Notes under the pieces: model-generated
Told to the model about the DNA's origin: nothing
Databases searched by the model: none
What the model saw: the letters and a program-made list of their open reading frames with translations, nothing else
Translations under genes and position numbers: made by a program
DNA from: Lysobacteraceae bacterium NML93-0793
GTDB taxonomy: Bacteria; Pseudomonadota; Gammaproteobacteria; Xanthomonadales; Xanthomonadaceae
Assembly (NCBI GenBank): GCA_002324875.1
Contig: NTJG01000008.1
Location: 122,493 to 186,492, forward strand
DNA: 64,000 bases
Reading direction: 5' to 3'
Shown: piece after piece, positions 27,926-38,104 of the stretch
Position numbering within the stretch: the stretch's first letter is position 1
Layout of the letters: every line of letters starts with the position of its first letter

Positions 27926-28618
27926 ATGTCGATCCGCCGAGTCCCACGTCATCCCGACGGCCCCGCCGCCGCGCGCCGCGCAGGCGACCGCGATCCCCAT
28001 GCGCAGGCGGCGCTGCTGACCGCGCTGCTGCTCCCGGCGCTGATGGCCCTGTGCGTGATCGCATGGCGCGCCGCCGTCGGGCCGGCGCCGTCGAGGTCGC
28101 CGATCGTCGTGACCCGGCTCGTGTTCGTCGACCCGCCGCCTGCGCCCGTGATCGCTCTGACGCCTCGGGTCGATGTGGCCACCGCGTCCACGCCCACCCG
28201 CGCACGCCCCTCGCCCGCCGCAGCGTCATTGCCGATCGACGCGGCGGTCGAGCCATCGTCGCCTGCGGAGGCGCCCGCCCCGATCGCAACCCACACGTCG
28301 GGCCTGCTCGACTACGGCAATCTGCTGGGCACCGACGCCGCACCCATCACCGTCGGCGACACACAGCCATGGGCGCGCAGCCCCGTGCGGCAGGACGCCC
28401 GGCCCGAGCGGTTCCGCATGCGTCGCCAGGTGACACCCGAGGACGTCGTGCGCGGCTTCGCCCAGCTGGTCGGGCTGTGGCCGCCCGGCTACACCGACAG
28501 TCCCTGCCCCACTCTGCAGCGGACGATCCACGATCTCGCCGGATCGAGCGCGTTGACCGATCGCGAACACCTGCTGCTGCAGGACGCGGTCGCGGCCCGC
28601 TCGCGCTACTGCGGGTGA
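27926..28618 (+). CDS. hypothetical single-pass membrane protein
   Basis: 230 residues, not recognised. Residues about 27-46 form one hydrophobic helix after a basic N-terminus. A Pro/Ala/Ser/Thr-rich linker (about 55-115) follows, then a compact C-terminal domain (about 150-230) rich in Arg and Leu with two cysteines, one near the very end. The shape recalls TonB or other periplasm-spanning proteins, but no TonB C-terminal motif is present. ATG at 27926; an in-frame ATG seven codons upstream is also possible. Confidence 0.6.
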   Translation: MSIRRVPRHPDGPAAARRAGDRDPHAQAALLTALLLPALMALCVIAWRAAVGPAPSRSPIVVTRLVFVDPPPAPVIALTPRVDVATASTPTRARPSPAAASLPIDAAVEPSSPAEAPAPIATHTSGLLDYGNLLGTDAAPITVGDTQPWARSPVRQDARPERFRMRRQVTPEDVVRGFAQLVGLWPPGYTDSPCPTLQRTIHDLAGSSALTDREHLLLQDAVAARSRYCG

Positions 28619-28661
28619 CGCATCGCCAGCCTGCGAGCGCAGTGGATGCGTCGACGCGGGC

Positions 28662-29249
28662 TCAGCGGGCCGCCTCGAACGCGTCCACCGCGGCGCGCAT
28701 CGGCACCCGCGCCTCGGCCGCATCGCTCCAGCCCGGGAGTTCGATGCGTGTCCCGCCGGCCGGCAGATCCTTGTAGACCCGGAAGAAGGCCTCGATGCGG
28801 TCGCGCTCGATCTGCGGCAGGTCGCTGATCTCGCGCAGGTCGGCACAGGTCGGATCCACGTCGTCGGCCGGCACGCCGATGATCGTTTCGTCCGCGGCGC
28901 CGCCATCGCGCATGCGCAGCGCGCCGAGCGGACGCGACCGGATCAGCACGCCGGGTACAGCGGCGCGCGGTGATCACAAGCGCATCGAGCGGATCGCCGT
29001 CGCGCCGTAATTCGCCGGATACGCCACCGGCATCGACGGCAACCGGTCGACCTGGATCAGCCCCTCGTCGTCGGCCTCGTACCGGGTGAATCCGCCGGGT
29101 GGAATCTCGACCAGACGCCGTGCCTGGGCCGGCGCATCTTCAGGTTGTGCGGCCCGCATCGGGTTGGCGGCAGGAGCATTCGATGCGGCGACGCCCGCCA
29201 GCAGCGCAAGCCCCCCCCCCCCGCACAGGGTGCGCACATGCCGGCTCAT
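28662..29249 (-). pseudogene. frameshifted secreted inorganic pyrophosphatase
   Basis: The minus strand encodes a family I soluble pyrophosphatase in pieces. From ATG 29249 a signal peptide (about 28 residues) leads to IPPGGFTRYEADDEG...VAYPANYG. There the frame closes (stop near 28974-28976). The metal-binding motif DGDPLDALVIT lies in another frame (about 28968-29003), and the rest, from LIRSRPLGALRM to the C-terminus, in a third (28662-28949). About seven codons are missing between NYG and DGDPLD, and single G/C bases are missing near 28966 and 28951. The other parts read well. It starts four bases past the stop of the phosphatase gene, so it was probably coupled to it. Confidence 0.85.
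29211..29222. repeat. run of 12 C (12 G on the coding strand)
   Basis: Lies inside the signal-peptide region of the broken pyrophosphatase. Such a tract can slip during replication and is also a common site of sequencing error. At the present length it keeps the signal peptide in frame with the following segment. Confidence 0.9.
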
Positions 29250-29253
29250 CGGG

Positions 29254-30669
29254 TCACTCCCAGCAGCGGTCGGCGCGGCCCTTGAGTGTCGCATCGCGCG
29301 GACAGTCGCGCGGCGCGATGCGGCCTTCGGTGATCTCGTGCAGGGTGCGCGCCGCAGGCGTTGCGCCGCGCAGTTCGAATGCGTCGTAGAGGCGACCGGT
29401 CGCGGTGCGCGACTCGTAGCGCAGCGTATCGCCATCGATGCGGATCACCTGGAACAGCTGGGTGTCCTCGGCGGTGGGATCCATGTCCTGGCGGGCCTGC
29501 GCGCCGAGGCGGTACTGCTTGGCGCCCACCACCGACACCAGATACTGCGGCGTGTCGCGGCGCGCATCCTCGCCGCCGCGGCGGCCGTAGACGTGGTCGT
29601 GGCCCTGCAGCACCAGATCCACGCGGCGGCGCTCGAGTACCGGTAGCACGTGTTCGCGCAGCAGGCGGTTCTCGCGGTCCTGGCGCGGCGAGTACATCGG
29701 CTGGTGCACCAGCGCGATCGACCAGCGGTGCGGATTGTCCGCGAGCGTGCGGTCGAGCCAGGCGGCCTGCGCTTCGGCCGTGCCGAGGTCGAGCGCCGAG
29801 GTGCCGTCGAGCACGACGACGCGCACGTCCTGGTAGTCGAACCAGTAGGTGGTCGGCTCGGCGCCGCTCGCGCCGTTGGCGGGTAACGCGAACGTGCGCG
29901 TCCAGTGGTCGCCGAGCACGCGGCGCTCCTGCGGCGTGTCCTCGAACTCTTCCCAGTATTCGTGGTTGCCTGGCGCCGGCGCGTTGACCACCATCGTCGC
30001 CAGCGGCCCCACCGCGTCGAACCACTCGCCCCACTCGTTGTCGTCCTCGCCGTCGCCGCCACTGACCAGATCACCAGCGAACAAGGCGAGCTTCGCGTCC
30101 GGTGCCTGCCGATGCGCTTCGCGCAGCACGCGCGTGCTCAGGCTGGCGTTCTTGTTCTGGGTGTCGCCGAAGTACAGCAGCGTCAGCGGCGCATCGGTCG
30201 CGGCCGCGGTGCGGGTGTGCATCCACGGGCTCCAGGTGCCACCGCCCTGCACGCGCCAGGCGTAGAGCGTATCGGGCTGCAGTCCATCGACGTCGGCGCG
30301 GTGGAAACGCGCGGCACCGTTCTCACCGTCCAGCTCCGCGCTCCGCGAGGCGACACGGCGTCGCACACCCATGTCGGGCGAATCGCCGGCGACGACGATC
30401 TCCAGTACCGGCGCATCGACCGATGTCGCCGTACGCCACGACACCCCGAAGCCGGTCGCGGCATCCTGCGCCGGCGAGGCGATGATGCGGTCGGGAAACA
30501 CGCTCGGCGCGTAACGCATCACGCCCGCGGGCACCAGCGTGTTCGGTTCCACCTCGGTCTTGACCGCAGTTTCGGCCAGGGCCGGCAGCGCGAACAGCGA
30601 TGCCGCAAGCAGGCAGGCACCGAGCGGGAGCAGGCGCGGCGCACGCGCCGTGGACACCACGTATTTCAT
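29254..30669 (-). CDS. purple-acid-type metallophosphoesterase, secreted
   Basis: 471 residues from ATG 30669 (AGGAG about ten bases upstream), with a Sec signal peptide ending in ALA near residue 33. An N-terminal fibronectin-like domain (about 55-160) is followed by a calcineurin-type phosphoesterase domain. Metal motifs: YFGDTQ, FAGDLVSGG, APGNHEYWEE, ALVHQPMYS and GHDHVYGR. This is the purple acid phosphatase arrangement. Expected to release phosphate from organic phosphates in the periplasm or outside the cell. Divergent from a TonB-dependent receptor and upstream of a decayed pyrophosphatase gene, which fits a phosphate-scavenging locus. Confidence 0.9.
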   Translation of the reverse strand: MKYVVSTARAPRLLPLGACLLAASLFALPALAETAVKTEVEPNTLVPAGVMRYAPSVFPDRIIASPAQDAATGFGVSWRTATSVDAPVLEIVVAGDSPDMGVRRRVASRSAELDGENGAARFHRADVDGLQPDTLYAWRVQGGGTWSPWMHTRTAAATDAPLTLLYFGDTQNKNASLSTRVLREAHRQAPDAKLALFAGDLVSGGDGEDDNEWGEWFDAVGPLATMVVNAPAPGNHEYWEEFEDTPQERRVLGDHWTRTFALPANGASGAEPTTYWFDYQDVRVVVLDGTSALDLGTAEAQAAWLDRTLADNPHRWSIALVHQPMYSPRQDRENRLLREHVLPVLERRRVDLVLQGHDHVYGRRGGEDARRDTPQYLVSVVGAKQYRLGAQARQDMDPTAEDTQLFQVIRIDGDTLRYESRTATGRLYDAFELRGATPAARTLHEITEGRIAPRDCPRDATLKGRADRCWE

Positions 30670-31043
30670 CTGCAGAACTCCTGTTGGACGCATGCACGGG
30701 AATCGCACCGGTCACGGTGCGCGGCGGCGTCTCGATGATGGCCCGGTGCGCAGGTCGGCGCACCGCCCGAAGACCCGATACACACAACCGTCATGCGTAT
30801 CGCGGCGAACCCGAATGGTGTCAAGCGCAGGTTGCAGTCGTGTTGCACCGCGCGGTCAGTAACGTGGCTGACGCATTCCGTCCATGCCGCTGTCATCGAC
30901 GCTTCCCAGACTGCCGCCCCCGGGGAAACGGAGCGTCACGCACGCCTCCGGCGACGCAGGCCCATGCCGGCGCGTCGACATCACGAACGCGCCTGCGCCG
31001 CAGCGTCGCCGTGCCCCGCACAGCCGCCATCACCGGAGTCGTC
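30670..31043. other. divergent regulatory region between phosphatase and TonB receptor
   Basis: 374 bases without a gene. It should contain both promoters. An 11-base-period direct repeat (30818-30846) and a single perfect CTGTCAT (30890-30896) are the only motif-like sequences noticed. Confidence 0.6.
30818..30846 (+). promoter_or_regulatory. possible degenerate Pho box (11-base-period repeats)
   Basis: GTGTCAA-GCGC-AGGTTGC-AGTC-GTGTTGC: three 7-base units every 11 bases, the layout of tandem PhoB half-sites though the sequence match is weak (first unit 5 of 7). CTGTCAT, a perfect half-site, follows at 30890-30896. Supported mainly by context. Confidence 0.25.
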
Positions 31044-33857
31044 ATGTACCCCAGCCGTTCTGTCATCGCCACCGCGATCGCCGCCACGCTCGCCCTGGCC
31101 TGGACCGCCCCTGCCGCTGCGCAGTCCAATTCCTCCGGGACCATGGCCGCGATGGCCAACACGATCGTCGGCAAGGTCAGCGAAGCCTCGCGCGGCGTGT
31201 CGCTCGAAGGCGCGATCGTCACGATCGGCGGCCGCCAGGTCAGCACGGATCGCGAAGGCTTCTTCCGCGTCACCGGACTGGAACCGGGCCGCTACGCGGT
31301 GCAGGTGGATTACCTCGGCTACGTGCGACACGAGTCGGAAGTGGAACTGGGCGAAAGCCGCGGCGCACAGGTCGACATCACCCTGCGCAGTACCGTGACC
31401 GCCACCGACGTGGGCGTGGTCGAAGTGCGCGCCAGCCGCGACGCCCAGGCGATGGCACTCAACCAGCAGCGCGCCAACACCCACTACGTCAACGTGGTGT
31501 CGGCCGACCTGCTGGGCCAGTTCCCGGACAACAACATCGCCGAATCCACGCAGCGCATTCCCGGTGTGTCGATCGAGCGCGACCAGGGCGAAGGCCGCTA
31601 CGTCACCGTGCGCGGTGCGCCCAAGGAATACACCACCGTCTCCATCGACGGCGTGCCGCTGGCCAACCCGGATGCCGCCAGCCGCGGCGTCGAGCTCGAC
31701 ACCATTCCCTCGGACGTGATCGCCGCGCTCGAGGTCACCAAGGCGCTGACCCCGGACATGGACGGTGACGCGATCGCCGGCAACATCAACATCCGCACCC
31801 AGAGCGCACTCGACCGCGAGGGCCTGACCCTGCGTGCGTCGCTGGCCGGCGGCAAGTACCAGCTCGGCGACGGCGAGAACCAGCGCTACAACGCCACCGT
31901 CGGCAACCGTTTCGGCGCCGAGCAGAACATCGGCGTGCTGCTTTCTGGCTCGATCAGCCGGCAGGGCCGCTTCACCGACAACGTCGAGACGCTCTACCAG
32001 GCGGGGGGCGACGGTTTCCGGCCGACCGAGGTGCAGATCAAGGATTACGAGGGCGTGCGCACCCGCAAGGGCCTCACCGGTCGCTTCGACTACCGCATCA
32101 ATCCCGACCACCTGCTCACCTTCGTGGCCTCGGACTCGAACTTCGAGGACCGCGAGTTCCGCGACAACCTGATCATCGCCCTCGACAACTTCGCCGCCGG
32201 CTCGGGCGAAACCACCGGCCAGGCCCGCGCGACGTTCGACAAGGAACTGCGCGAGCGCACCTACGACAAGACCATCCGCACCTACAACCTCAGCGGCGAG
32301 CACTTCCTCGGCGACGCCTGGAAGCTCGACTGGCAGGCCTCGCGCAGCGAGGCGACCAAGACCACCAGCCCGCGCATGCAGTACATCTTCCGCTCGACCG
32401 TGCGCCCGCAGATGCGCTACGACTACGCCAATCCCGATTTCCCGACCTGGACCATCCTCGGCCGCCCCGATGCCCCGACGACCGGGGTGAACCTGCCCGA
32501 GAGCTGGTACGCGTTCCGCCGCCTCAACGACCGCTACGAATACGGCGAGGAAGACGAGAACGCGCTGCGCGTCGATCTGGGCCGACTGCAGTCATTCCTG
32601 GGCGACAGCGGCGATGTCCGTTTCGGCGTGCGTCTGCGCCAGCGCGACAAGATGTTCGACGACGAGCGCTACCGCAACGGCAGCGCGGCCGACTTCGCCG
32701 CGCTGGGCATCACGATGTCGGACATGCTCTGCGACAGCGAGAGCAATAACTTCGATTACTTCTTGGCCGGCCGCCGGTTCTGCCGCGACATCTTCGACCG
32801 CTACGCGGGCCAGCTGATCGACAGCCCGAACCACGCGCGCCTGATGCCCGACTCGCTGACCGGCGACTACCGTGCCTCCGAAGACGTGCAGGCTGGCTAT
32901 GTCCGGCTCGATGCCAACTGGGACCGCCTGACCATGATCACCGGCCTGCGCTACGAGCGCACCGAGGTCGAGGGTAGCGCGATCCAGTTCGACGAGGAGA
33001 CCGGCGAGGTGGTGCCGCAGACCGCGGGGCGGCGGTACGACAATCTCCTGCCCAGCGTGCACCTGCGTTACGAATTCACGCCCGACAGCATCCTGCGCGG
33101 CTCGGTGTCCACGGCGCTCAACCGCCCGGACTTCATGCACGTGGCGCCCTATCGCGTGATCGGCGAGGCCGACGACGCCGATGTCGTGGCCATCAACGAA
33201 GGCAATCCGCTGGTGCGCGAAGCCTACGCGTGGAATGCCGATCTCTCGTTCGAACACTACCTGCGCCCGCTGGGCCTGCTCTCGGCCGCGGTGTTCTACA
33301 AGCGCATCGACGACCCGCTGTTCGTCGCTTCGCGTGACGAGACCGTCGGCGCGCAGACCCTGCGCATCACCCGCGCCGAAAACGGCGAGAACGGCCGCAT
33401 CCACGGTGCCGAGCTGACCTGGCAGCAGACTTTCGACATGTTGCCCGGCGCACTCGACGGCCTCGGCATCTACGCCAACTACACCTACGCCAAGTCGCGC
33501 GCCGAGCTTCCGTTCGGCCTCGGCCGGACCGAGCTCCCCGGCACCTCGCGCACCAACTACAACCTGGCGCTGACCTACGAGAAGCACGGACTCAACGCAC
33601 GTCTGGCCTACAACTACCGCTCGAAGTTCATCCAGACCTTCGACATCAGCGAGCCCGAACTCAATGTGTACTGGGACGAGCGCGCCAGCCTCGATTTCTC
33701 GGCCAGTTATGCACTCGGCCTGGGCTGGGCCGTGTTCGGCGAGGTCAACAACATCCAGGACACCCGCCAGATCCGCTTCCAGGGCCAGCGCAACCGCGTG
33801 CTGGAAATGGAAGGCTTCGGCCGCTCGTGGCTGGCGGGCGTGCGCTACCAGTTCTGA
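31044..33857 (+). CDS. TonB-dependent outer-membrane receptor
   Basis: 937 residues. Signal peptide ending AAAQ (about 27), a carboxypeptidase-regulatory-like domain (about 40-115), a possible TonB box (VGVVEV, about 127-132), a plug domain with [20 protein letters not shown] and GNINIRT, and a long beta-barrel ending in an aromatic residue (RYQF), as outer-membrane proteins do. GGAG lies six bases before ATG 31044; the open frame upstream of that is unrelated. The ligand is unknown, but the divergent secreted phosphatase and pyrophosphatase remnant suggest a phosphorylated compound. Confidence 0.93.
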   Translation: MYPSRSVIATAIAATLALAWTAPAAAQSNSSGTMAAMANTIVGKVSEASRGVSLEGAIVTIGGRQVSTDREGFFRVTGLEPGRYAVQVDYLGYVRHESEVELGESRGAQVDITLRSTVTATDVGVVEVRASRDAQAMALNQQRANTHYVNVVSADLLGQFPDNNIAESTQRIPGVSIERDQGEGRYVTVRGAPKEYTTVSIDGVPLANPDAASRGVELDTIPSDVIAALEVTKALTPDMDGDAIAGNINIRTQSALDREGLTLRASLAGGKYQLGDGENQRYNATVGNRFGAEQNIGVLLSGSISRQGRFTDNVETLYQAGGDGFRPTEVQIKDYEGVRTRKGLTGRFDYRINPDHLLTFVASDSNFEDREFRDNLIIALDNFAAGSGETTGQARATFDKELRERTYDKTIRTYNLSGEHFLGDAWKLDWQASRSEATKTTSPRMQYIFRSTVRPQMRYDYANPDFPTWTILGRPDAPTTGVNLPESWYAFRRLNDRYEYGEEDENALRVDLGRLQSFLGDSGDVRFGVRLRQRDKMFDDERYRNGSAADFAALGITMSDMLCDSESNNFDYFLAGRRFCRDIFDRYAGQLIDSPNHARLMPDSLTGDYRASEDVQAGYVRLDANWDRLTMITGLRYERTEVEGSAIQFDEETGEVVPQTAGRRYDNLLPSVHLRYEFTPDSILRGSVSTALNRPDFMHVAPYRVIGEADDADVVAINEGNPLVREAYAWNADLSFEHYLRPLGLLSAAVFYKRIDDPLFVASRDETVGAQTLRITRAENGENGRIHGAELTWQQTFDMLPGALDGLGIYANYTYAKSRAELPFGLGRTELPGTSRTNYNLALTYEKHGLNARLAYNYRSKFIQTFDISEPELNVYWDERASLDFSASYALGLGWAVFGEVNNIQDTRQIRFQGQRNRVLEMEGFGRSWLAGVRYQF

Positions 33858-33875
33858 CCTCGCCAGGTTCCAGGC

Positions 33876-33906
33876 GAAGAAGCCGGCCACAGCGCCGGCG
33901 TTCTTC
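33876..33906 (+). terminator. terminator-like hairpin after the TonB receptor gene
   Basis: GAAGAAGCCGGC (33876-33887) pairs with GCCGGC plus TTCTTC (33894-33906, one bulged G) across a six-base loop. The T content sits mostly in the 3' arm rather than in a separate tail. Confidence 0.55.
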
Positions 33907-33996
33907 GTTGTGTTCCCGCCTGCGCGCCCACCTTCGGAGAGGACGCGTCCGCCGGGCTGTCCTATCCTGTGCGCCCGTCCGCGCCCAGGCCCTCGC

Positions 33997-34629
33997 ATGA
34001 AGACCATCGAAGTCCGCCACCCGCTGGTGCAGCACAAGCTCGGCTTGATGCGCCGCGCCGACAACAGCACCAAGACGTTTCGCGAACTCTCGGCCGAGGT
34101 CGCGACGTTGCTGACCTACGAGGCGACGGCGGATCTGGAGACCGAGGATGCCGAGGTCGCCGGCTGGGCCGGGCCGGTGCAGGTGCGCCGCATCAAGGGC
34201 CGCAAGATCACCCTGGTGCCGATCCTGCGCGCCGGCATCGGCATGTTGCCGGGTGTGCTCGAGCTGATTCCGGCCGCCAAGGTCAGCGTCGTCGGCATCA
34301 AGCGCGACGAAGCGTCGCTGGAAGCGGTGCCCTACTACGAGAATCTCGTCGGCGACATGGCCGACCGCACGGCCTTGATCCTCGATCCGATGCTGGCCAC
34401 CGGCGGCACCCTGATCGCCACCGTCGCCATGCTCAAGGCCGCAGGCGCGGCGCGGATCAAAGGGCTGTTCCTGGTCGCCGCGCCGGAGGGGCTGCGCGCG
34501 CTCGAAGCCGTGCACCCGGACGTCGAGGTCTACACCGCCTCGATCGACGAGCGCCTCAACGAGAAGGGCTACATCCTGCCCGGCCTCGGCGATGCGGGCG
34601 ACAAGATCTTCGGCACTCGGGTGGATTGA
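33997..34629 (+). CDS. upp: uracil phosphoribosyltransferase
   Basis: 210 residues. Salvages uracil with PRPP to make UMP. Motifs: [13 protein letters not shown] at the N-terminus, [11 protein letters not shown], the PRPP-binding [12 protein letters not shown] and the uracil-binding region [16 protein letters not shown] at the C-terminus. ATG at 33997; length matches the E. coli enzyme. Apparently monocistronic, with a terminator-like hairpin upstream and a REP-like repeat downstream. Confidence 0.96.
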   Translation: MKTIEVRHPLVQHKLGLMRRADNSTKTFRELSAEVATLLTYEATADLETEDAEVAGWAGPVQVRRIKGRKITLVPILRAGIGMLPGVLELIPAAKVSVVGIKRDEASLEAVPYYENLVGDMADRTALILDPMLATGGTLIATVAMLKAAGAARIKGLFLVAAPEGLRALEAVHPDVEVYTASIDERLNEKGYILPGLGDAGDKIFGTRVD

Positions 34630-34689
34630 GCCCGCGTCGACGCCGATCCGCATGCGGCATCCGGTGACGCGCGCCGGTGACGCATCCTC

Positions 34690-34759
34690 TGCAGGAGCGC
34701 GCTCGCGCGCGATGGGCGTTCCCGGCAACACCCGTTCGCGCGCGAGCACGCGTCTACGG
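34690..34759. repeat. REP-like palindromic repeat, copy B
   Basis: Arms TGCAGGAGCGCGCTCGCGCG and GTTCGCGCGCGAGCACGCG separated by about 30 bases. Same layout as copy A at 5082 and same half-sites as copy C at 63545. It fills the gap between the convergent upp and MAPEG genes. Confidence 0.75.
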
Positions 34760-34773
34760 GACTACGCACGGAG

Positions 34774-35181
34774 TCAGGCGACGAGCATCGCCCCGGCGAC
34801 GAAGCGCCAGATGCCGAGCGCGGCCATCGCCAGCAGGGTGATGAAGGTCAACAGCGTGCCGGCGAAGCGTCCGAGCGAGTAACCGGACGATCCGCCCAGC
34901 CCCACGGCATGCAGCACGCGCGCGACCAGAAGCGCGATGCCGAACGTCCACAGCCACGTCGTCGACACGGCCGCCAGCTCGAGCAACGCGAGCATCAGCA
35001 GCGCCAGCGGCACGTACTCGCCGAAATTGGCGTGGACCCGCACCTTGCGCGTCAGCATGGGGTCGCCACCGGTGCCGACGCCGATGTTGCGGGCCTTGCG
35101 GTGCAGCACCACGCGCATCGCCAGCACGAGATAAAGCACCACGTGCAGCGAGGCGATCAGCAGGGAAATGCGCGGAGTCAT
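34774..35181 (-). CDS. MAPEG-family membrane protein
   Basis: 135 residues, four hydrophobic helices. The signature [23 protein letters not shown] (here broken up: [11 protein letters not shown] then PLALLM) matches the MAPEG family, whose members include microsomal glutathione transferases. Catalysis by this bacterial member is not established. The ATG overlaps the stop of the MBL hydrolase as ATGA, so the two are translationally coupled. Confidence 0.88.
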   Translation of the reverse strand: MTPRISLLIASLHVVLYLVLAMRVVLHRKARNIGVGTGGDPMLTRKVRVHANFGEYVPLALLMLALLELAAVSTTWLWTFGIALLVARVLHAVGLGGSSGYSLGRFAGTLLTFITLLAMAALGIWRFVAGAMLVA

Positions 35182-36080
35182 GCGGAATGTCCTTCATCGA
35201 GGCTGCGGGCCGCGAGCGACGCGACCGTATGTCCGGCCGCGAACCGGCCGTGGGCGTCGCGCATCACCTGGGCCAGCGCGACATCGGGATCGTGGGTCAG
35301 AAACAGGCGCACGCCGCGCTCGGCCATGTCGGCGAGAAAGGCCTGCTTCTCGTCGATGATCAGTTCCGGATAGCGGTCGTAGCCCATCGTGATCGGCACG
35401 TGCACCCAAGGCAGCCCGGGCACCAGATCAGCGCAGAACACGACGCCACCATGATGCACGCCGCCCTGCACGTTCGGCCCTAGAATCTCGGCCAGCATCA
35501 TGCCCGGCGTATGGCCGTCGCTGGGGTGGAAGCGCACCGCCTCGCCGAGCGCATCGCAATGCGCGCCGTCGAGGAACTGCAGCCGCCCGCTGGCTTCGAG
35601 CAGGCCGGGCAGTTCGGGAATGAAGCTCGCGCGATCGCGCGCATGCGGACGGGTCGCGCGGTCCCAGTGCGCGCGGCCGACGACGAACGTGGCATTGGGA
35701 AACAGCAGCTCGGGCGCGCGCCCCTCGGCCCAGGGCGCGAGCAGACCGCCGGCGTGGTCGAAATGCAGATGGCTCAGCACCACGACGTCGATGTCGGTGT
35801 GGTCGAAGCCCGCCTCGCGGAGGGAATCGAGCAGCACGTGGCGGTCCTCCTGCACGCCGAAGCGCGCGCGCAGCCTGGGCTCGAAGAACGCCCCGATGCC
35901 GGTTTCGAACAGCACCGTCTTGCCGTTGATCGGCGTCGCGAGCAGGCCGCGCGTGGCCAGCGGAATGCGGTTGAGGTCATCGGGCGTGGCCCACTTCGTC
36001 CACATCGCGCGCGGCGCATTGCCGAACATCGAGCCGCCATCGAGCTTCTGCGAATTGCCCGCAATCGACCACAGTTTCAT
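35178..36080 (-). CDS. MBL-fold metallohydrolase
   Basis: 300 residues from ATG 36080, with GGGAGG nine bases upstream. The metallo-beta-lactamase motif [10 protein letters not shown] (HxHxDH) is present, together with later ligands in [15 protein letters not shown] and a C-terminal LTHDPD. Length and spacing fit hydrolases of the lactonase/glyoxalase-like group; the substrate is not known. Overlaps the MAPEG gene by four bases. A link with glutathione chemistry is plausible because MAPEG and, 250 bases away, gamma-glutamyltransferase are neighbours. Confidence 0.88.
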   Translation of the reverse strand: MKLWSIAGNSQKLDGGSMFGNAPRAMWTKWATPDDLNRIPLATRGLLATPINGKTVLFETGIGAFFEPRLRARFGVQEDRHVLLDSLREAGFDHTDIDVVVLSHLHFDHAGGLLAPWAEGRAPELLFPNATFVVGRAHWDRATRPHARDRASFIPELPGLLEASGRLQFLDGAHCDALGEAVRFHPSDGHTPGMMLAEILGPNVQGGVHHGGVVFCADLVPGLPWVHVPITMGYDRYPELIIDEKQAFLADMAERGVRLFLTHDPDVALAQVMRDAHGRFAAGHTVASLAARSLDEGHSA

Positions 36081-36325
36081 GACGTCCTCCCGCGTCGCAC
36101 CGGTGGCCGATTGTAGGCGCAGCCGCCGCGCACGCGGCGACGCGCGTGCGGCGATCGCGGCGGGCCGCGTGCGTGACAGAAACGCCCAGCAGCCGTCGAA
36201 CACGTCGAGCTCGATGCGTGGGCGTCCTGCCGACGACTCGACACGCCTCCGTCCGCAGCCACCCCGCTACCTGCGCACCGCGAGCCGGAACCCAATGACA
36301 CGCGGCACCGGCCTCGCACCCGGAA

Positions 36326-38104
36326 TCAACGCGCGGCCGGCTCGACCTTCGCTTCACCCACGTCGTTGCGCGGATCGCTGCCGCCGCTGAGCACGCCCGT
36401 CGCGCGGTTCCATTCCACCGTCTGCAGGTTGCCCCAGACGTGGCTCGATCCGCGCCCGCCCGCCGCGCGATCGCCCGGCAGGTTCACCGTGTGCCCCAGC
36501 GCGCGCAGCCTGGCTGCGGTATCGGCCGAGAACGCATTGCTCTCGGCCGAAATCGCGTCCGGCATCCACTGGTGGTGATAGCGCGGCAGCGTAGCGACGG
36601 CCTGCGCATCGAGGCCCGCGTCGTAACCGAGAATCCCCAGCAGCACCATCGTGATGATGCGGCTGCCGCCCGGCGTGCCGAGCACGGCGACGCGGTCGTC
36701 GGAGACGACGAAGGTCGGCGTCATCGAACTCAGCGGCCGCTTGCCCGGCGCCGGTGCGTTCGCGTCGAAGCCCATCACGCCGAAGGCGTTCGGCACGCCC
36801 GGCTGCAGTGCGAAATCGTCCATCTCGTTGTTGAGCAGCACGCCGGTGCCGGGGGCGACCAGGCCGCTGCCGAACAGCAGGTTCACCGTCTGGGTGACCG
36901 CGGCGCGGTTGCCGGCGGCGTCGATGATCGAGAAATGCGTGGTTTCTTCGTCCTCGAGCGGTGTCACCGAGCCCGAAAGCAGATCGCTGGGCGTGGCCTT
37001 CTCGGGATTGATCGTCGCGCGCAGGCCGGCGGCGTAATCGCGGCTGGTCAGTGTGCGCTGCGGAATCGTCACGAAATCAGGATCGCCCAGGTAGAAGGTG
37101 CGGTCGCGGAACGCACGACGCATCGATTCGACGACGAGGTGCGTGCGCGCGGCATCGTCGAGCCGCGGCAGATCATAGGGTTCGAGAATCTGCAGCATCT
37201 GCGCCATCGCGATGCCACCCGACGACGGCGGCGGCGCGGTGACCACCTCCCAGTCGTGGTAACGGAACCGGATCGGCGTGCGCTCGACCACCCGGTAGGC
37301 GGCCAGGTCCGCCGCGGTCCATTCGCCGCCTTCGGAATTCACGCCGGCGACGAGCTTCGCGCCGGTTTCGCCGCCATAGAAACCATCGAAGCCGCGCTCG
37401 GCCAGCAGGCGCAGCGTGCGCGCGAGATCGGGCTGGCGGAAGATGTCGCCCGCCTCCGGTGCGCGGCCGTCGGCGAGAAACACAGCGCGCGTGCCGGAGT
37501 AGCGCTCCATCACCGCACGCCGCGACTGGTAGCCACGCGCGAAGCGCGCATAGACCGGAAAGCCCTCTTCGGCGATGCGGATCGCCGGCGCCAGTGACTG
37601 CGACAGCGGCAGCGCGCCGTAGCGTTCGGCGATGTGCACGAACGCGGCCGGCAGCCCCGGAATGCCGGCCGACCACGGGCCGTTTTCGGCGCGGTCGCGG
37701 TCGAAACCGCCATCCGCCGTGCGGTAGCGGTCCGAATGCGCGCTGGCCGGCGCGGTCTCGCGCGCGTCGACGAAGATGTCGCGCCCGCTCGCTGCATCGT
37801 GCAGCAGGAAGAAGCCACCGCCGCCCAGGCCCGAGGAAATCGGCTCGACCACCGACAGCACCGCCGAGGTCGCGATCGCCGCGTCGAAGGCATTGCCGCC
37901 TTCGCGCATGACCGCAAGGCCCGCCTCGGTGGCCAGCGCGTGCGCCGACGCGACCGCGTTGCCGGGCGGCGTGGCGGCGGACTGCGCCGTGGTGGCCGCG
38001 GCGTCGGGCGCACGGACATCGCGCGCGCACGACGGCGCGGCCGTCAGCAGCAGCACCGACAGCAGCAACGCCGGCAGGCCGGCCAGGGTTCGCGCACGCG
38101 TCAT
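36326..38104 (-). CDS. ggt: gamma-glutamyltransferase
   Basis: 592 residues with an N-terminal signal; a cysteine near residue 26 (APSCA) could be lipidated. Ntn-hydrolase that self-cleaves and releases gamma-glutamyl groups from glutathione. Seen: GGNAFDAAIAT, SGLGGGGFFLL, NGPWSAGIPG, and the processing/nucleophile site with Thr388 in DEETTHFSI. Conserved LNNEMDDFA and GGSRIITM near the C-terminus. The ATG overlaps the ferredoxin stop (ATGA), so it is coupled to it. Order rsmD-coaD-lipoprotein-ferredoxin-ggt is typical of xanthomonads. Confidence 0.95.
   Translation of the reverse strand: MTRARTLAGLPALLLSVLLLTAAPSCARDVRAPDAAATTAQSAATPPGNAVASAHALATEAGLAVMREGGNAFDAAIATSAVLSVVEPISSGLGGGGFFLLHDAASGRDIFVDARETAPASAHSDRYRTADGGFDRDRAENGPWSAGIPGLPAAFVHIAERYGALPLSQSLAPAIRIAEEGFPVYARFARGYQSRRAVMERYSGTRAVFLADGRAPEAGDIFRQPDLARTLRLLAERGFDGFYGGETGAKLVAGVNSEGGEWTAADLAAYRVVERTPIRFRYHDWEVVTAPPPSSGGIAMAQMLQILEPYDLPRLDDAARTHLVVESMRRAFRDRTFYLGDPDFVTIPQRTLTSRDYAAGLRATINPEKATPSDLLSGSVTPLEDEETTHFSIIDAAGNRAAVTQTVNLLFGSGLVAPGTGVLLNNEMDDFALQPGVPNAFGVMGFDANAPAPGKRPLSSMTPTFVVSDDRVAVLGTPGGSRIITMVLLGILGYDAGLDAQAVATLPRYHHQWMPDAISAESNAFSADTAARLRALGHTVNLPGDRAAGGRGSSHVWGNLQTVEWNRATGVLSGGSDPRNDVGEAKVEPAAR

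Noticed and set aside
27926..28618. Calling the 230-residue membrane protein a TonB homologue
   Set aside because: The N-terminal helix and Pro-rich part fit, but the C-terminal TonB domain motifs are missing.
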